From Cyanobacteria bacterium UBA1221 (GTDB lineage Bacteria; Cyanobacteriota; Vampirovibrionia; Gastranaerophilales; Gastranaerophilaceae): DNA of 31,340 nt. Position 1 is the first letter of the stretch. Each line of letters opens with the position of its first letter. The DNA is taken from assembly GCA_002309425.1 (NCBI GenBank), contig DBXD01000030.1, positions 41,249 to 72,588 on the forward strand. Direction: 5' to 3'. Below the pieces are notes generated by a model. It worked only from the letters and a program-made list of their open reading frames with translations. It had not been told where the DNA came from and searched no databases. Below, piece after piece: positions 22,401-31,166 of the stretch. The translations under genes and the position numbers were made by a program.

Positions 22401-24269
22401 ATGAATGAAAAATATATACCTTTGTACAGAAAATACCGCCCGCAGACAATTGAAGAGATTGTCGGGCAGGAGCATATAAAGAAAGCTCTTATAAATACAA
22501 TCCAGACAAATCGTATTGCGCATGCATATTTATTTACAGGTCCGAGAGGCACAGGAAAAACCTCTACGGCAAGAATATTTGCAAAATCACTAAATTGTGA
22601 AAACGGGCCTACGGTAAAGCCGTGCGGAAAATGTTCAAACTGTGTTGATATTCAAAACTCGGTTCCGATGGACGTTATAGAAATCGATGCGGCAAGTAAC
22701 AGAAAAGTTGAAGATGCTCAGAATATTCTTGAAAGGGTTATGTATGCCCCGGTAAAAAGTAAGTACAAAATTTATATAATAGACGAAGTTCATATGCTGT
22801 CAAATACTGCATTTAATGCGCTTTTAAAGACGTTGGAGGAACCGCCGGAAAATGTTGTGTTCATTCTTGCGACAACCGAAGTTCATAAAGTGCTGGATAC
22901 AATAAAGAGCAGATGTCAGCGATTTGATTTCAGAAGAATTACAACTGCAGATATAGTTAAGCACCTCAGATATATTTCTGATTCGGAAGGTATTAATATA
23001 ACTGATGACGCACTTTTGACAATAGCAAAAAATTCGGCAGGAGGAATGCGTGACAGTATTGCATTGTTGGATCAGCTGAGTATTTTAAACGGAGAACAAG
23101 CGATTTCAACGGAGGATATTAATAATTTACTCGGCAGATTGTCTTTTGATATATTGGAAAAGCTTGCCGACAGTATAATTACGTCAAAGCAGAATGTAGC
23201 GTTAGAATTGCTGGAACATATATATAATTCCGGAAATGAGCCTTCTCTTATATTGTCAAATCTCTTGGAATATTTTAAAAATATGCTTATTGCAAAAACT
23301 TGTACTCCGGAGATAACTACGGAACTTACGCAGTTGACAGAGGCTCAGATAAAATCTATATCCGCGCAAGCCCTGACGCTGGAAACTCATCAGATAACGT
23401 TTTTGATTGATAAAATTGCTGAGTATGTAAAAAGGATTAAACTGACAGCAAATCCCCGTTTGTGGATGGAAGTAGGTATAATTGATTTGGCAAATCTTTC
23501 CGAAAATACAAAATTAAACGATTTCAGGAACAGACTTTGTAAATTGGAAACGGGTATTACAACGCCTGCTTCGAATGTTTACTTCCAAAAAATGTCCCCA
23601 AAAGATGTTTCTAAGAATCTTCGGAATATGATGGGGAACAATGCCCCTCAGGCGCAAAAAACCGAAGAAGTAAATCAAACGGTTGTAAATCCCCCGCAGA
23701 ATAATGAATCGGAAAATAAAGTCGTAACAAATACGCAGGAGCAAACGGCAAAGGCCACTTCTGAGGACTTTACACCTATGCCCAGAGCAAAAACTGCTGA
23801 GCCGGATAAACTAGCGGTTTTGTGGACTGAAATTTTATCTAATATCCCTTCGGTTCCTACGGTTACTCTGCTGAAACAATGGGCAAATCCTGTAAAAATA
23901 ACCCCTGCCGAAACAATAATATCTATAAAGACAGAGTTGTTTTTAAATCGTATTAATTCCGGTAATAAAAAAGAACTCATAATTGCTGCGGTAGATAAAC
24001 TGTTTGAGCAGGAATATTCTAATGTGGTTATAAGATTACCTATGGAAGATGATGAAGAGACTGTAATACCGCCAAATCTCGCTCAAAAAGCTCCGGAAAA
24101 ACCGGCTCCAAATATTCCTCCACAGGACGAAATATCTGAAGAAGAAATTCAGGAAGCTGCCGAGCAAAACGCAGACAGCCCCGTAAAAACGCAAAATTCA
24201 AAATATAATGAACACTCCGATCAGGTCAACATGGTCGTTGACTTATTTGACGGAAAAGTTATAGAATAA
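22401..24269 (+). CDS. dnaX: DNA polymerase III subunit gamma/tau
   Basis: 622 residues, close to E. coli tau (643). It is the clamp-loader ATPase that also tethers polymerase III and the helicase. Walker A GPRGTGKT (47-54), a zinc-binding cysteine set C66, C75, C78, C81, Walker B DEVH (128-131), and SRCQRF in the sensor region. Domain III ends near residue 365. A Pro/Gln/Glu-rich, probably flexible linker (about 400-470) leads to the tau-specific C-terminal domain, which has a Trp-containing segment LAVLWTEILSNIPSVPTVTL. An A6 run at 23656-23661 sits in that linker; a -1 slip there would give a 434-residue gamma-like product (stop at 23702). The downstream convergent gene ends five bases away. 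Confidence 0.96.
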   Translation: MNEKYIPLYRKYRPQTIEEIVGQEHIKKALINTIQTNRIAHAYLFTGPRGTGKTSTARIFAKSLNCENGPTVKPCGKCSNCVDIQNSVPMDVIEIDAASNRKVEDAQNILERVMYAPVKSKYKIYIIDEVHMLSNTAFNALLKTLEEPPENVVFILATTEVHKVLDTIKSRCQRFDFRRITTADIVKHLRYISDSEGINITDDALLTIAKNSAGGMRDSIALLDQLSILNGEQAISTEDINNLLGRLSFDILEKLADSIITSKQNVALELLEHIYNSGNEPSLILSNLLEYFKNMLIAKTCTPEITTELTQLTEAQIKSISAQALTLETHQITFLIDKIAEYVKRIKLTANPRLWMEVGIIDLANLSENTKLNDFRNRLCKLETGITTPASNVYFQKMSPKDVSKNLRNMMGNNAPQAQKTEEVNQTVVNPPQNNESENKVVTNTQEQTAKATSEDFTPMPRAKTAEPDKLAVLWTEILSNIPSVPTVTLLKQWANPVKITPAETIISIKTELFLNRINSGNKKELIIAAVDKLFEQEYSNVVIRLPMEDDEETVIPPNLAQKAPEKPAPNIPPQDEISEEEIQEAAEQNADSPVKTQNSKYNEHSDQVNMVVDLFDGKVIE

Positions 24270-24274
24270 ACTTT

Positions 24275-26182
24275 TTATGACATATGTTTTTCAAGGAAAG
24301 CATTTTTGTGTGCAGCAATCAAAGTGTTGTTTACATTAAGTTCATTATTTAAATTATTGTTTGCGGCAGTGAAATTTTGGTGTTTGTTATTTTTTGCTTT
24401 TTGTCTTGCTTCCATTTGTTCTTCCAGTTTTTTTAGTTCTTCTGCCATTTCCGCTTTAACTTGTTCAACAGTCTTTCCTTCGGCTTTAGCGACTTTTGCG
24501 ATACGTTTTTCTTCATTAGCGTTAGACATACTTGCATTAATCTTTGGTAAATAGTAACCGAGGAAAATACCGGAGTATGCATATCCGATTAGTTGAGCAA
24601 TATCTAACGTATATAATTTGCGCATTAAATCTTTTCTTTCAGCGTTCGGAAGTTCTTTTGTTTTATTCAGAAGTTTTGAATATGGCAGAGCTTCCCCGTT
24701 TTCGACAACGTTAAGATTATGTTTGCCGAGAGTTTCAAGAAGAACTTCATCTCTTGATTTAACAGACGAATTTTTTACCCAGTTTATAAAGCCTTTTGGT
24801 GAATCTTTTGGCAGATTTATCAGGCTTTTGTTCATTAATCTGGTTGCACCTTTTGTAACAAATGCCCCTAAAATCAGCAGGTTGAGGAAGCCTAAAGTAT
24901 CTTTTACGGTAGATTCTCTGAGTTCATCTTTATCTCTTGCTGATAACAGTCTGGAAACAATAGTCATACCGTATACAAATTTAAGCTGATTAATTGTCGG
25001 CATAGCACCTTTAAACTGGATTCTGGAAAGGAATTTATCGGTCATAGCTTTTATTTTATCAGCACCCGATAGAACTTTCCCGGCTTCTTTAACAGCAGAT
25101 TTGCCGCCAGCCATAATTGTTGAAATAGCGCCTGCCCCAAAAAGCATAGCCATTATGGTTTTCTTGATCTTGAAACTTGTGGAATTATCTTTTTTACGTC
25201 CTGGAACTCCGGGGAATCCGTCAATACCTGTTTTCTTCCTCGTCAGGTACATATTTATAGGTTGTACGGACATACCAAAAGCTGCGGCAAATGCAAGACC
25301 GGCCATTGACCTGTGTATGTTGAGTCGTTTTAATGCTTTTAATACATTTACTCCGTCAGCACCTACTAATCCTTTTGCCATAAAGCTTGATTTTACTTTT
25401 TCTTTGTTAAATATCTTTGTTACGTTGTGGATATTTTGAATAAGAACTTCCAACGTATTATCGGCAGTAGCTTTATTGCCTTTAATAAATCCGTTAAGTA
25501 CAACGTTCTTTTCTCCTCCTGTATTGGATGTAATCAACTGGCGGAGGTAGTCCAAATCTTTCTTTTCAATTGTTGCTCTTGCGTTCGGATTATTAATTAA
25601 ATCATAAAGTTTGTCCACTACAAGCTTTTTAGTGTCCTTGTCGATAGATACCATATTATTAACGGCTTTTTTGCTGGACGGATTATAAATATCAATGTTT
25701 GAAACAACGGTATCTAAATATGCTTTCAGAGGATCAGTTGCTCCGGAATGCAGAGCTTTATACCAGTTATCTCCAAGAATACTCAAAGTTTCATTGTTTG
25801 CAAATATTTTATGAGCTTTTATGTCGTAGGCTTTGTTTAACCCAAGAGCCATTAAAGCTCCGAGTGACCATCCGTACACTCCGACCATTGAGTGGTTGAA
25901 TGTGCCGGTAGCCTCACGCCTTGCTGTTTCCATACCTGTTGCAAACCCGCGGTGTGACATATCGTATGCGGTTCTTGGTATAACCATAGAACCGATATCG
26001 ACCAGGTTTGCACCCCAAGCCTGATTGGTATCTAAAAATCTCAAAAATACTGCGGGAATAGCATATAAAGCAGTGCCGGCACCGGTGAACTGTGTAGCAG
26101 AAGCTGCAGCTTTGCTTTTAGCTGCTTCATTGCTATGGTAATTATTGTTTTCATATTTTGGGGTTATTTGTTTAATTTCCAT
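24275..26182 (-). CDS. unknown membrane protein, paralogue A of a tandem pair
   Basis: 635 residues, not recognised. An Asn/Ser/Ala-rich N-terminus runs to ATQFTGAG (F32-T-G34). Shared with the neighbouring protein are VDIGSMVIPR (61-70), GMETARREATG (83-93), a QPIN...T-x-K-K-x-G segment near 306, and PTINQ...SRLL...ELRESTVKD near 400-425. Hydrophobic stretches near 40-50, 97-115, 290-305, 340-358, 430-450 and 545-560 suggest a polytopic membrane protein. The C-terminus is a charged coiled-coil-like region (EEKRIAKVAKAEGKTVEQVK onward, about 565-610) ending Asn-rich. AAAGGAAAG precedes the ATG. It is 11 bases downstream of paralogue B and so is in one operon with it. Function unknown. Confidence 0.75.
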   Translation of the reverse strand: MEIKQITPKYENNNYHSNEAAKSKAAASATQFTGAGTALYAIPAVFLRFLDTNQAWGANLVDIGSMVIPRTAYDMSHRGFATGMETARREATGTFNHSMVGVYGWSLGALMALGLNKAYDIKAHKIFANNETLSILGDNWYKALHSGATDPLKAYLDTVVSNIDIYNPSSKKAVNNMVSIDKDTKKLVVDKLYDLINNPNARATIEKKDLDYLRQLITSNTGGEKNVVLNGFIKGNKATADNTLEVLIQNIHNVTKIFNKEKVKSSFMAKGLVGADGVNVLKALKRLNIHRSMAGLAFAAAFGMSVQPINMYLTRKKTGIDGFPGVPGRKKDNSTSFKIKKTIMAMLFGAGAISTIMAGGKSAVKEAGKVLSGADKIKAMTDKFLSRIQFKGAMPTINQLKFVYGMTIVSRLLSARDKDELRESTVKDTLGFLNLLILGAFVTKGATRLMNKSLINLPKDSPKGFINWVKNSSVKSRDEVLLETLGKHNLNVVENGEALPYSKLLNKTKELPNAERKDLMRKLYTLDIAQLIGYAYSGIFLGYYLPKINASMSNANEEKRIAKVAKAEGKTVEQVKAEMAEELKKLEEQMEARQKAKNNKHQNFTAANNNLNNELNVNNTLIAAHKNAFLEKHMS

Positions 26183-26193
26183 TGTTCTTTCCT

Positions 26194-27963
26194 TTACGAA
26201 TTTAAAAATGCTCCAAATGCAGTTGTTTTTTTGTCAATGAGGTCCAACTCCCAACCTCTTACGGACGCTTTAGCATCGGATAAATACCCTTCCGACGCGG
26301 CGCCCACAACTGAGGCACCCGTGGAGCCGGTTGAGGACATTGATGAAGCTGCATTGTTGGCATTTCCTTTTTCAATTGCCAGCTGCTGTTTTCTTGCTTG
26401 CTCTTTCTTATTCGTTTGGATTCTGTTGATTAGAGGAATAAACAAACCAAGTGCAATCAAAGAGAATGTCAAATTACCTAATTGACAAACTGATCTTAAA
26501 TTTGCTGTTTTGTGATTTGTTATTTCATTTGTAGATTTTATTGCTGTATGTTTCGTCCAGTGCCATAATTTTTCAAAGATATTTGCATTTTCTTTCAACG
26601 GACGTAATTCATTTATTAACTTGATTTTAGGATTTGCTTTTTCTATACCTGTTGCAATAGCTTTAGCGGCATAGTCGCCTAAGAAGTAGAAGCTTGAGAA
26701 TGTTGCCAAATCTCTTACGGTAGCTTCTCTCAGGTCATTAAAGTCCTCGGATGCGCCCATACGGCTTGCAAAAGTTGCAGTTGAAACTATACGAGCCTGA
26801 TCCATAGTCGGGAAGTATTTTTTAAATTCAAGCATTTTTAGGCTGGGCATCTTCATCATAGAAAGCCATGCCAGGCCGAGCATAGAGCCGATAGAAAGGA
26901 CTTTTTGTTTGTTTAATTTGGCTTTTTCTTCCGGAGTCAGATGTCTTACTTCGTCATCATTGTATATAGGAGCACCTTTTTTACCGCTTGTCTTGTGAGT
27001 AATCCATCTGTTTATCGGCTGAGCGGCAATAGCCAACGGTAATACAATTGCCATCCCCAGACGGCTCTTCATTTTTGTTAATCTCTTAGCCTGAGAAATG
27101 TAGGACTTAAATGCATCAGAACCTTCTATTCCGGCTTTTTGAGCGTCATGTAAGACTTCAACCGTATTCTTTAAGAGGGATTCCAGAGAATTACCAAAGT
27201 ATTCACCCTTAGGATTGTTAACGGTGAATTTTATGTTTTCTGAAATATGTGTTTTGTTAACAATATGCTTGATTACTTCTTTTAATGAATCCTGATTAAC
27301 TGTTTCACTGTTGGCAATCTTAGCAAGTTCCTTGAATAAACCGTTAAATTCGTCAGTTGAACTTTTGTACATTTCGGCAAAGGATTTATCAATAATTTTG
27401 CCGTCAGCGCCTTTCAGGTCAACAAACATGTCCCGGATTGTTTCAAAATAATTGCTTGTGCCTGTCCCTTTATAGTAAGTGTTTATAGTATTAAGAGTAG
27501 CTTCATCTGCCCAGTTTTTAGTAAGATTAGATTTAGAATTTTTGCCCATAATTTTAAACGGACCGTTTAGAAGTTTTGCAGCCCCGACAACGAAAGCTCC
27601 CGGTAAAATACAGTTGATTAGAAGGCCGGAACCTTCACGTCTGAAGGCTTCAAATCCAGCAAGCAGATTGAATTTTCTTTTTTGTTTGCCGTTTTCCCCG
27701 TAAACAGGATTTCCGTTTTCATCAGTAACTTTAGATGCTGCGACTGTTTCAATTATAGATCTCGGAATAATTGCGGTAGATAAATCCAAAACGGTGACGT
27801 TAAGCATAGGCTCTGCTTCGCATATTTGCATACCTTTGATTAATGCGTTGCTAACAGCACTGCCCAGCCCGGTAAATGCCGGTGCGTTTTTCACATTATC
27901 CCTATGTTTTACCGGGGTATACTTTTTATTCTTTTGGTTTTCTACACTAATTCTTCTAATCAT
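26194..27963 (-). CDS. unknown membrane protein, paralogue B of a tandem pair
   Basis: 589 residues, not recognised. A basic N-terminus (IRRISVENQKNKKYTPVKHR) leads to NAPAFTGLG (F30-T-G32). Matching elements to paralogue A: VLDLSTAIIPR (58-68), GFEAFRREGSG (103-113), AAQPINRWITHKTSG near 315, and PTMDQ...SRMGAS...DLREATVRD near 390-415. Hydrophobic segments near 115-130, 298-313, 350-370, 420-440 and 500-517 predict several membrane passes. The middle (about 140-290) is a soluble Lys/Asn-rich helical region that differs from A. The C-terminus is Ser/Gly/Ala-rich. First gene of the pair; no Shine-Dalgarno is visible before the ATG. The two genes look like an old tandem duplication. Confidence 0.75.
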   Translation of the reverse strand: MIRRISVENQKNKKYTPVKHRDNVKNAPAFTGLGSAVSNALIKGMQICEAEPMLNVTVLDLSTAIIPRSIIETVAASKVTDENGNPVYGENGKQKRKFNLLAGFEAFRREGSGLLINCILPGAFVVGAAKLLNGPFKIMGKNSKSNLTKNWADEATLNTINTYYKGTGTSNYFETIRDMFVDLKGADGKIIDKSFAEMYKSSTDEFNGLFKELAKIANSETVNQDSLKEVIKHIVNKTHISENIKFTVNNPKGEYFGNSLESLLKNTVEVLHDAQKAGIEGSDAFKSYISQAKRLTKMKSRLGMAIVLPLAIAAQPINRWITHKTSGKKGAPIYNDDEVRHLTPEEKAKLNKQKVLSIGSMLGLAWLSMMKMPSLKMLEFKKYFPTMDQARIVSTATFASRMGASEDFNDLREATVRDLATFSSFYFLGDYAAKAIATGIEKANPKIKLINELRPLKENANIFEKLWHWTKHTAIKSTNEITNHKTANLRSVCQLGNLTFSLIALGLFIPLINRIQTNKKEQARKQQLAIEKGNANNAASSMSSTGSTGASVVGAASEGYLSDAKASVRGWELDLIDKKTTAFGAFLNS

Positions 27964-27989
27964 ACTAATTTTGTTTTAATTTAACCATA

Positions 27990-27998
27990 ATTATATCA
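27990..27998 (-). promoter_or_regulatory. extended -10 for the paralogous membrane protein operon
   Basis: Minus-strand TGA-TATAAT (27998-27990), 26 bases before the ATG. The -35 position reads TTTTAA, which is weak. Confidence 0.5.
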
Positions 27999-28142
27999 AC
28001 AGCACACCCATATTAAAAGTACTCAAGATAAAAAATTGCCTAATTTCGTTAATTTGTTAAGTTTTTGTAAACATTAGTTTGTTATTGTTTTTATAAAATA
28101 GGGATATTTTTATACAAATAAATAAAATTTTTAAACAATATG

Positions 28143-28156
28143 GTCGTAATTACGAC
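28143..28156. promoter_or_regulatory. 14-bp perfect palindrome, candidate operator
   Basis: GTCGTAATTACGAC is fully self-complementary. It is in the 327-base gap between divergent genes, which otherwise is AT-rich and holds no gene. Binding protein unknown. Confidence 0.4.
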
Positions 28157-28196
28157 AGTTTTCTTCGAAAATTGCTTGTTTTCTTTACACTTGTAG

Positions 28197-28214
28197 TATG
28201 TAAATTTTTGTAAA
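28197..28214 (-). promoter_or_regulatory. perfect HLR1-like direct repeat
   Basis: TGTAAA at 28199 and 28209. The minus strand reads TTTACAAA-AA-TTTACATA, matching every fixed position of the cyanobacterial HLR1 consensus (KTTACAWW-NN-KTTACAWW), the RpaB binding element. It lies 77 bases before the ATG at 28291. Confidence 0.5.
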
Positions 28215-28290
28215 TTTTTTATAAAGTTTATAAAAATAGTTATATCATACGTCTATATGTGAGAAAATTTTTTGCAAAAGGATATTTGAT

Positions 28291-28953
28291 ATGGGAAAAT
28301 TTCTAAAAGTTTCACATCTTTTTTTATTAATTATCACGTTACCAACATTCTTGCTGTACTGTTATCTTGGTGTGCGGGATATGCATAAATATACCCTTTT
28401 AGATGCAGTGCTTTATGTATACAGTTTAGTTTTATTTGCTTTGTTTATGATTGTCATGTTTAAGCAAACCGGGAAGATTAGTGATATAAATAAAAATTTG
28501 GTAGCGGTCGAAATTGATAACATAGGTATTAAAGAAAATTGCTTTTTTATAGATTATATTAAGGACAGTACTAAAAATATAAATATTAATCTTGACGATA
28601 TTGAAAAGTTTAATTTCAAGTTTAAAGATACTGTAGAAAATAATATGCCCAAAGATATGGATCCTGGAAATAGATGGAGTATTTTTTATACCTATGAATT
28701 AGATATTAATATTGAATTAAAAAATACGGAAAATTTGCGAATTAGCGGATTGTTTCAGTCAAAACATATTTATAAATTGTTATATTCAATATTACCCGTA
28801 CTGTACAAAAAAGGTATTATTAAAGAAGATGTATATAGAGATAATTTAAAAACTATACAAATGCGAGGTAAGCGTAGTTTAATATATGTTTTAGTTGTAT
28901 TAAGTCTGTTTGCTTTCTATCTGTTTTGCCATTTCTACTTAAAATTAATATAG
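28291..28953 (+). CDS. unknown membrane protein with central soluble domain
   Basis: 220 residues, not recognised. Two hydrophobic segments near the N-terminus (about 8-27 and 39-60) form a hairpin. A soluble domain of about 130 residues follows, with beta-strand-like alternation (LVAVEIDNIGIKENCFFIDYI) and then IEKFNFKF. A final hydrophobic segment (about 198-217) closes the protein. The arrangement resembles small membrane proteins with PH-like domains, but I see no motif that proves it. AAAGGA lies about ten bases before the ATG. It is 46 bases ahead of rsmE, which has its own promoter. An HLR1-like site upstream suggests regulated expression. Confidence 0.7.
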   Translation: MGKFLKVSHLFLLIITLPTFLLYCYLGVRDMHKYTLLDAVLYVYSLVLFALFMIVMFKQTGKISDINKNLVAVEIDNIGIKENCFFIDYIKDSTKNININLDDIEKFNFKFKDTVENNMPKDMDPGNRWSIFYTYELDINIELKNTENLRISGLFQSKHIYKLLYSILPVLYKKGIIKEDVYRDNLKTIQMRGKRSLIYVLVVLSLFAFYLFCHFYLKLI

Positions 28954-28971
28954 AATAGCCTGTATCATTTA

Positions 28972-28980
28972 TGATATAAT
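28972..28980 (+). promoter_or_regulatory. extended -10 of rsmE
   Basis: TGA-TATAAT (hexamer 28975-28980), 19 bases before the ATG. It overlaps the palindrome TATCAT-TT-ATGATA (28963-28976). The -35 is weak. Confidence 0.5.
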
Positions 28981-28999
28981 TTCTGTTAACGGAGGTCTT

Positions 29000-29743
29000 A
29001 TGCCGCATTTTTTTATAAAATCTGCTGATATTTCAGATAATAAAGTGGTTATAAATGACAAAGAAAATTATAACCATATTGCACGTTCTCTGAGGGCTCG
29101 TGTTGGTGAAAACCTTTTACTTATTGATGAAAATCAGATTCAATATGAAACAGTTATAAAAACAATTACTAAAGGCAAGATTATATCAGATATACAAAAT
29201 TCCTATAAGTCTAAAAGAAAATTAGACTTTGAACTATATTTGGCTCAATCTCCTCTGAGAAGTGATGCTCAGTCAATAATTATGGAAAAAGCCTGTGAAC
29301 TTGGAATATCTGGGGTGTATCCTATTCTGACAGATAATTGTGCAGTTGCAAAATCCGTAGTTGAAAAGAAAATTCCAAAATGGCAAAAGATTATGTTTGA
29401 GGCTTCTAAGCAGTGTGAAAGAGCAGATATACCCGAATGTTATTCCAATACTGATATTGAGAGTCTGATTACATCAGGTAAATTTACTCATATTGTTGCA
29501 TTTTGTGAAAGAATTGCCGTAAAAACCTTAAAAGATTATGTTTTAGAAAATCAGCAAGTATTTAAAGGCTCAAAAGTGCTTGTAATTATCGGACCGGAAG
29601 GCGGGTTCTCCGACCGAGAGTTTGAAATATTTAAAAACTCAAATATTCCGATGCTCACGTTGGGTGACTTGATTTTGAAAGCTGAAACTGCAACAATAGT
29701 TGCATTGGGAAATATAATTTATGAGTATATCAATTCAAGATAA
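29000..29743 (+). CDS. rsmE: 16S rRNA m3U1498 methyltransferase RsmE
   Basis: 247 residues, the usual length. RsmE is a SPOUT-fold enzyme that methylates N3 of U1498 in 16S rRNA using S-adenosylmethionine. The N-terminal PUA-like domain has NHIARSLRARVGENLLLID. SPOUT motifs: IIMEKACELGISGVYPILT, MFEASKQCERADIPE, VIIGPEGGFSDREFE, and LTLGDLILKAETATIVALG; the last two form the knot that binds S-adenosylmethionine. The family usually has LGxRILRTETA, so Asp and Lys replace Arg residues in this copy. GGAGG lies before the ATG. The 3' end overlaps the next gene by 23 bases, so the two are co-translated. Confidence 0.94.
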   Translation: MPHFFIKSADISDNKVVINDKENYNHIARSLRARVGENLLLIDENQIQYETVIKTITKGKIISDIQNSYKSKRKLDFELYLAQSPLRSDAQSIIMEKACELGISGVYPILTDNCAVAKSVVEKKIPKWQKIMFEASKQCERADIPECYSNTDIESLITSGKFTHIVAFCERIAVKTLKDYVLENQQVFKGSKVLVIIGPEGGFSDREFEIFKNSNIPMLTLGDLILKAETATIVALGNIIYEYINSR

Positions 29744-31166
29744 AATTAAAAAAGACAAGATATTGTCGGTAATATCGAAAAATTTTCCTGACCTTGAAAT
29801 ATATGTTGTAGGCGGTACGGTCAGGGATTTTATTTTGGGCAAAAACTCTTATGACAGAGATATTATTGTAAATACGCAGGATGTAAAAAAGTTTGCAGAG
29901 GATGTACAGGAGATTATTCCTTCAACACTCATTACGCTTGATGAAACTAACAATATATACAGGCTGATTTTAAAAGAAGATTACAATAAGCATAATCCAT
30001 ACATGATTGATATAACTTCTCCGGAGGGTGAATCTGTTGAGCGGGATTTAATGCGCAGAGATTTGACCATAAATGCGATTGCGGCAAATATACATACAGG
30101 TGAAATTATTGATTTATTTGGCGGAATTTCCGATATAAAAAATAAAATGCTTCACCATATAGAAGAAATAAATTTTGTTGATGATCCCCTGCGGTTATTA
30201 AGGGTGTATCGGTTTCAGGGAACGTTGGGTTTTGATATCGGTGCGGATACAATTCAGCTTATATGTAAGTATTCCGATTTAATCAATAAGCCTGCAAAAG
30301 AAAGAGTTTTGTACGAACTTATGAAATTATTTGATGGTGATTATTCTGCCAAGGCTCTCCTTAATATGAATAAAACGTGGCTGTTGGAAGAGATAATTCC
30401 CGTTGTAAAAGAATTAAAACAGGTTCCTCCAAATTCTCATCATCACCTTGATTTATTAAATCACTGCATTGAAACAGTCCGACAAATCGAGTATATTTAC
30501 GAAAATTCTGATGAAAAAGTTAAAGAACATATGGACAAAATTGATTTTGGCGGGTTCAGGAGACTGGCACATTTAAAATTGGCGGGTTTTCTGCACGATA
30601 TTGGTAAGTTTTCTACCTGGACTATTGAGAAAGATACAGGCAGACACCGCTTTATTAAACATGATGATGTCGGCTCAAAGATGGTAAAACCTTTGCTGAA
30701 GTCTTTAACCTGTTCAAACAAACAAATTGATTATGTATCACAAATGATAAAAAACCACATTTATCCGTCATCAATGATGCAGGAAGAAGGTGTAAATGAA
30801 AAAGCCATGATGCGTTATTTCAGAAAACTGGAGAAAAATGTCATTGATAACATAATACTTGCAAAAGCGGACAGACTTTCTGCAAGAGGCCCGGTAATAA
30901 CTGATGAAATGGTTGAAAATAATATTAAAAATTTAGATAAACTGTTAAACTTTTATTTTTCTTCGCAGGAAAAATTAGTACCATTGCCAAAACTTCTTGA
31001 CGGAAACGAAGTATCTTCACTTACCGGATTAAAAGGCCCTGCGCTGGGTAAAATTATTAAAGAAATGCAGGAGTTGCAGGCTGAAGGTTCTATCGTAACA
31101 AAAGATGATGCTTTGTCGTATATAAAAAATCGTAAGGATAATTCCGGCAACAAAAAATCGGAATGA
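29721..31166 (+). CDS. tRNA nucleotidyltransferase (CCA/poly(A) polymerase family) with HD domain
   Basis: 481 residues. Class II nucleotidyltransferase head: VVGGTVRDFILGK (31-43), catalytic D-R-D in SYDRDIIVN, RRDLTINAIA, then the neck region DDPLRLLRVYRFQ and RVLYELMKLFDG. An HD phosphohydrolase domain follows, with LAGFLHDIGKFSTW and the later paired His residues RHRFIKHDDVGSKM. It adds or repairs the CCA end of tRNAs. Full CCA-adding versus A-adding activity cannot be told apart here. The tRNA at position 1 already encodes CCA, so repair is its likely role for that tRNA. It overlaps rsmE by 23 bases. Its last codons (NKKSE, stop) lie inside the first copy of a 45-bp direct repeat. Confidence 0.92.
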   Translation: MSISIQDKIKKDKILSVISKNFPDLEIYVVGGTVRDFILGKNSYDRDIIVNTQDVKKFAEDVQEIIPSTLITLDETNNIYRLILKEDYNKHNPYMIDITSPEGESVERDLMRRDLTINAIAANIHTGEIIDLFGGISDIKNKMLHHIEEINFVDDPLRLLRVYRFQGTLGFDIGADTIQLICKYSDLINKPAKERVLYELMKLFDGDYSAKALLNMNKTWLLEEIIPVVKELKQVPPNSHHHLDLLNHCIETVRQIEYIYENSDEKVKEHMDKIDFGGFRRLAHLKLAGFLHDIGKFSTWTIEKDTGRHRFIKHDDVGSKMVKPLLKSLTCSNKQIDYVSQMIKNHIYPSSMMQEEGVNEKAMMRYFRKLEKNVIDNIILAKADRLSARGPVITDEMVENNIKNLDKLLNFYFSSQEKLVPLPKLLDGNEVSSLTGLKGPALGKIIKEMQELQAEGSIVTKDDALSYIKNRKDNSGNKKSE

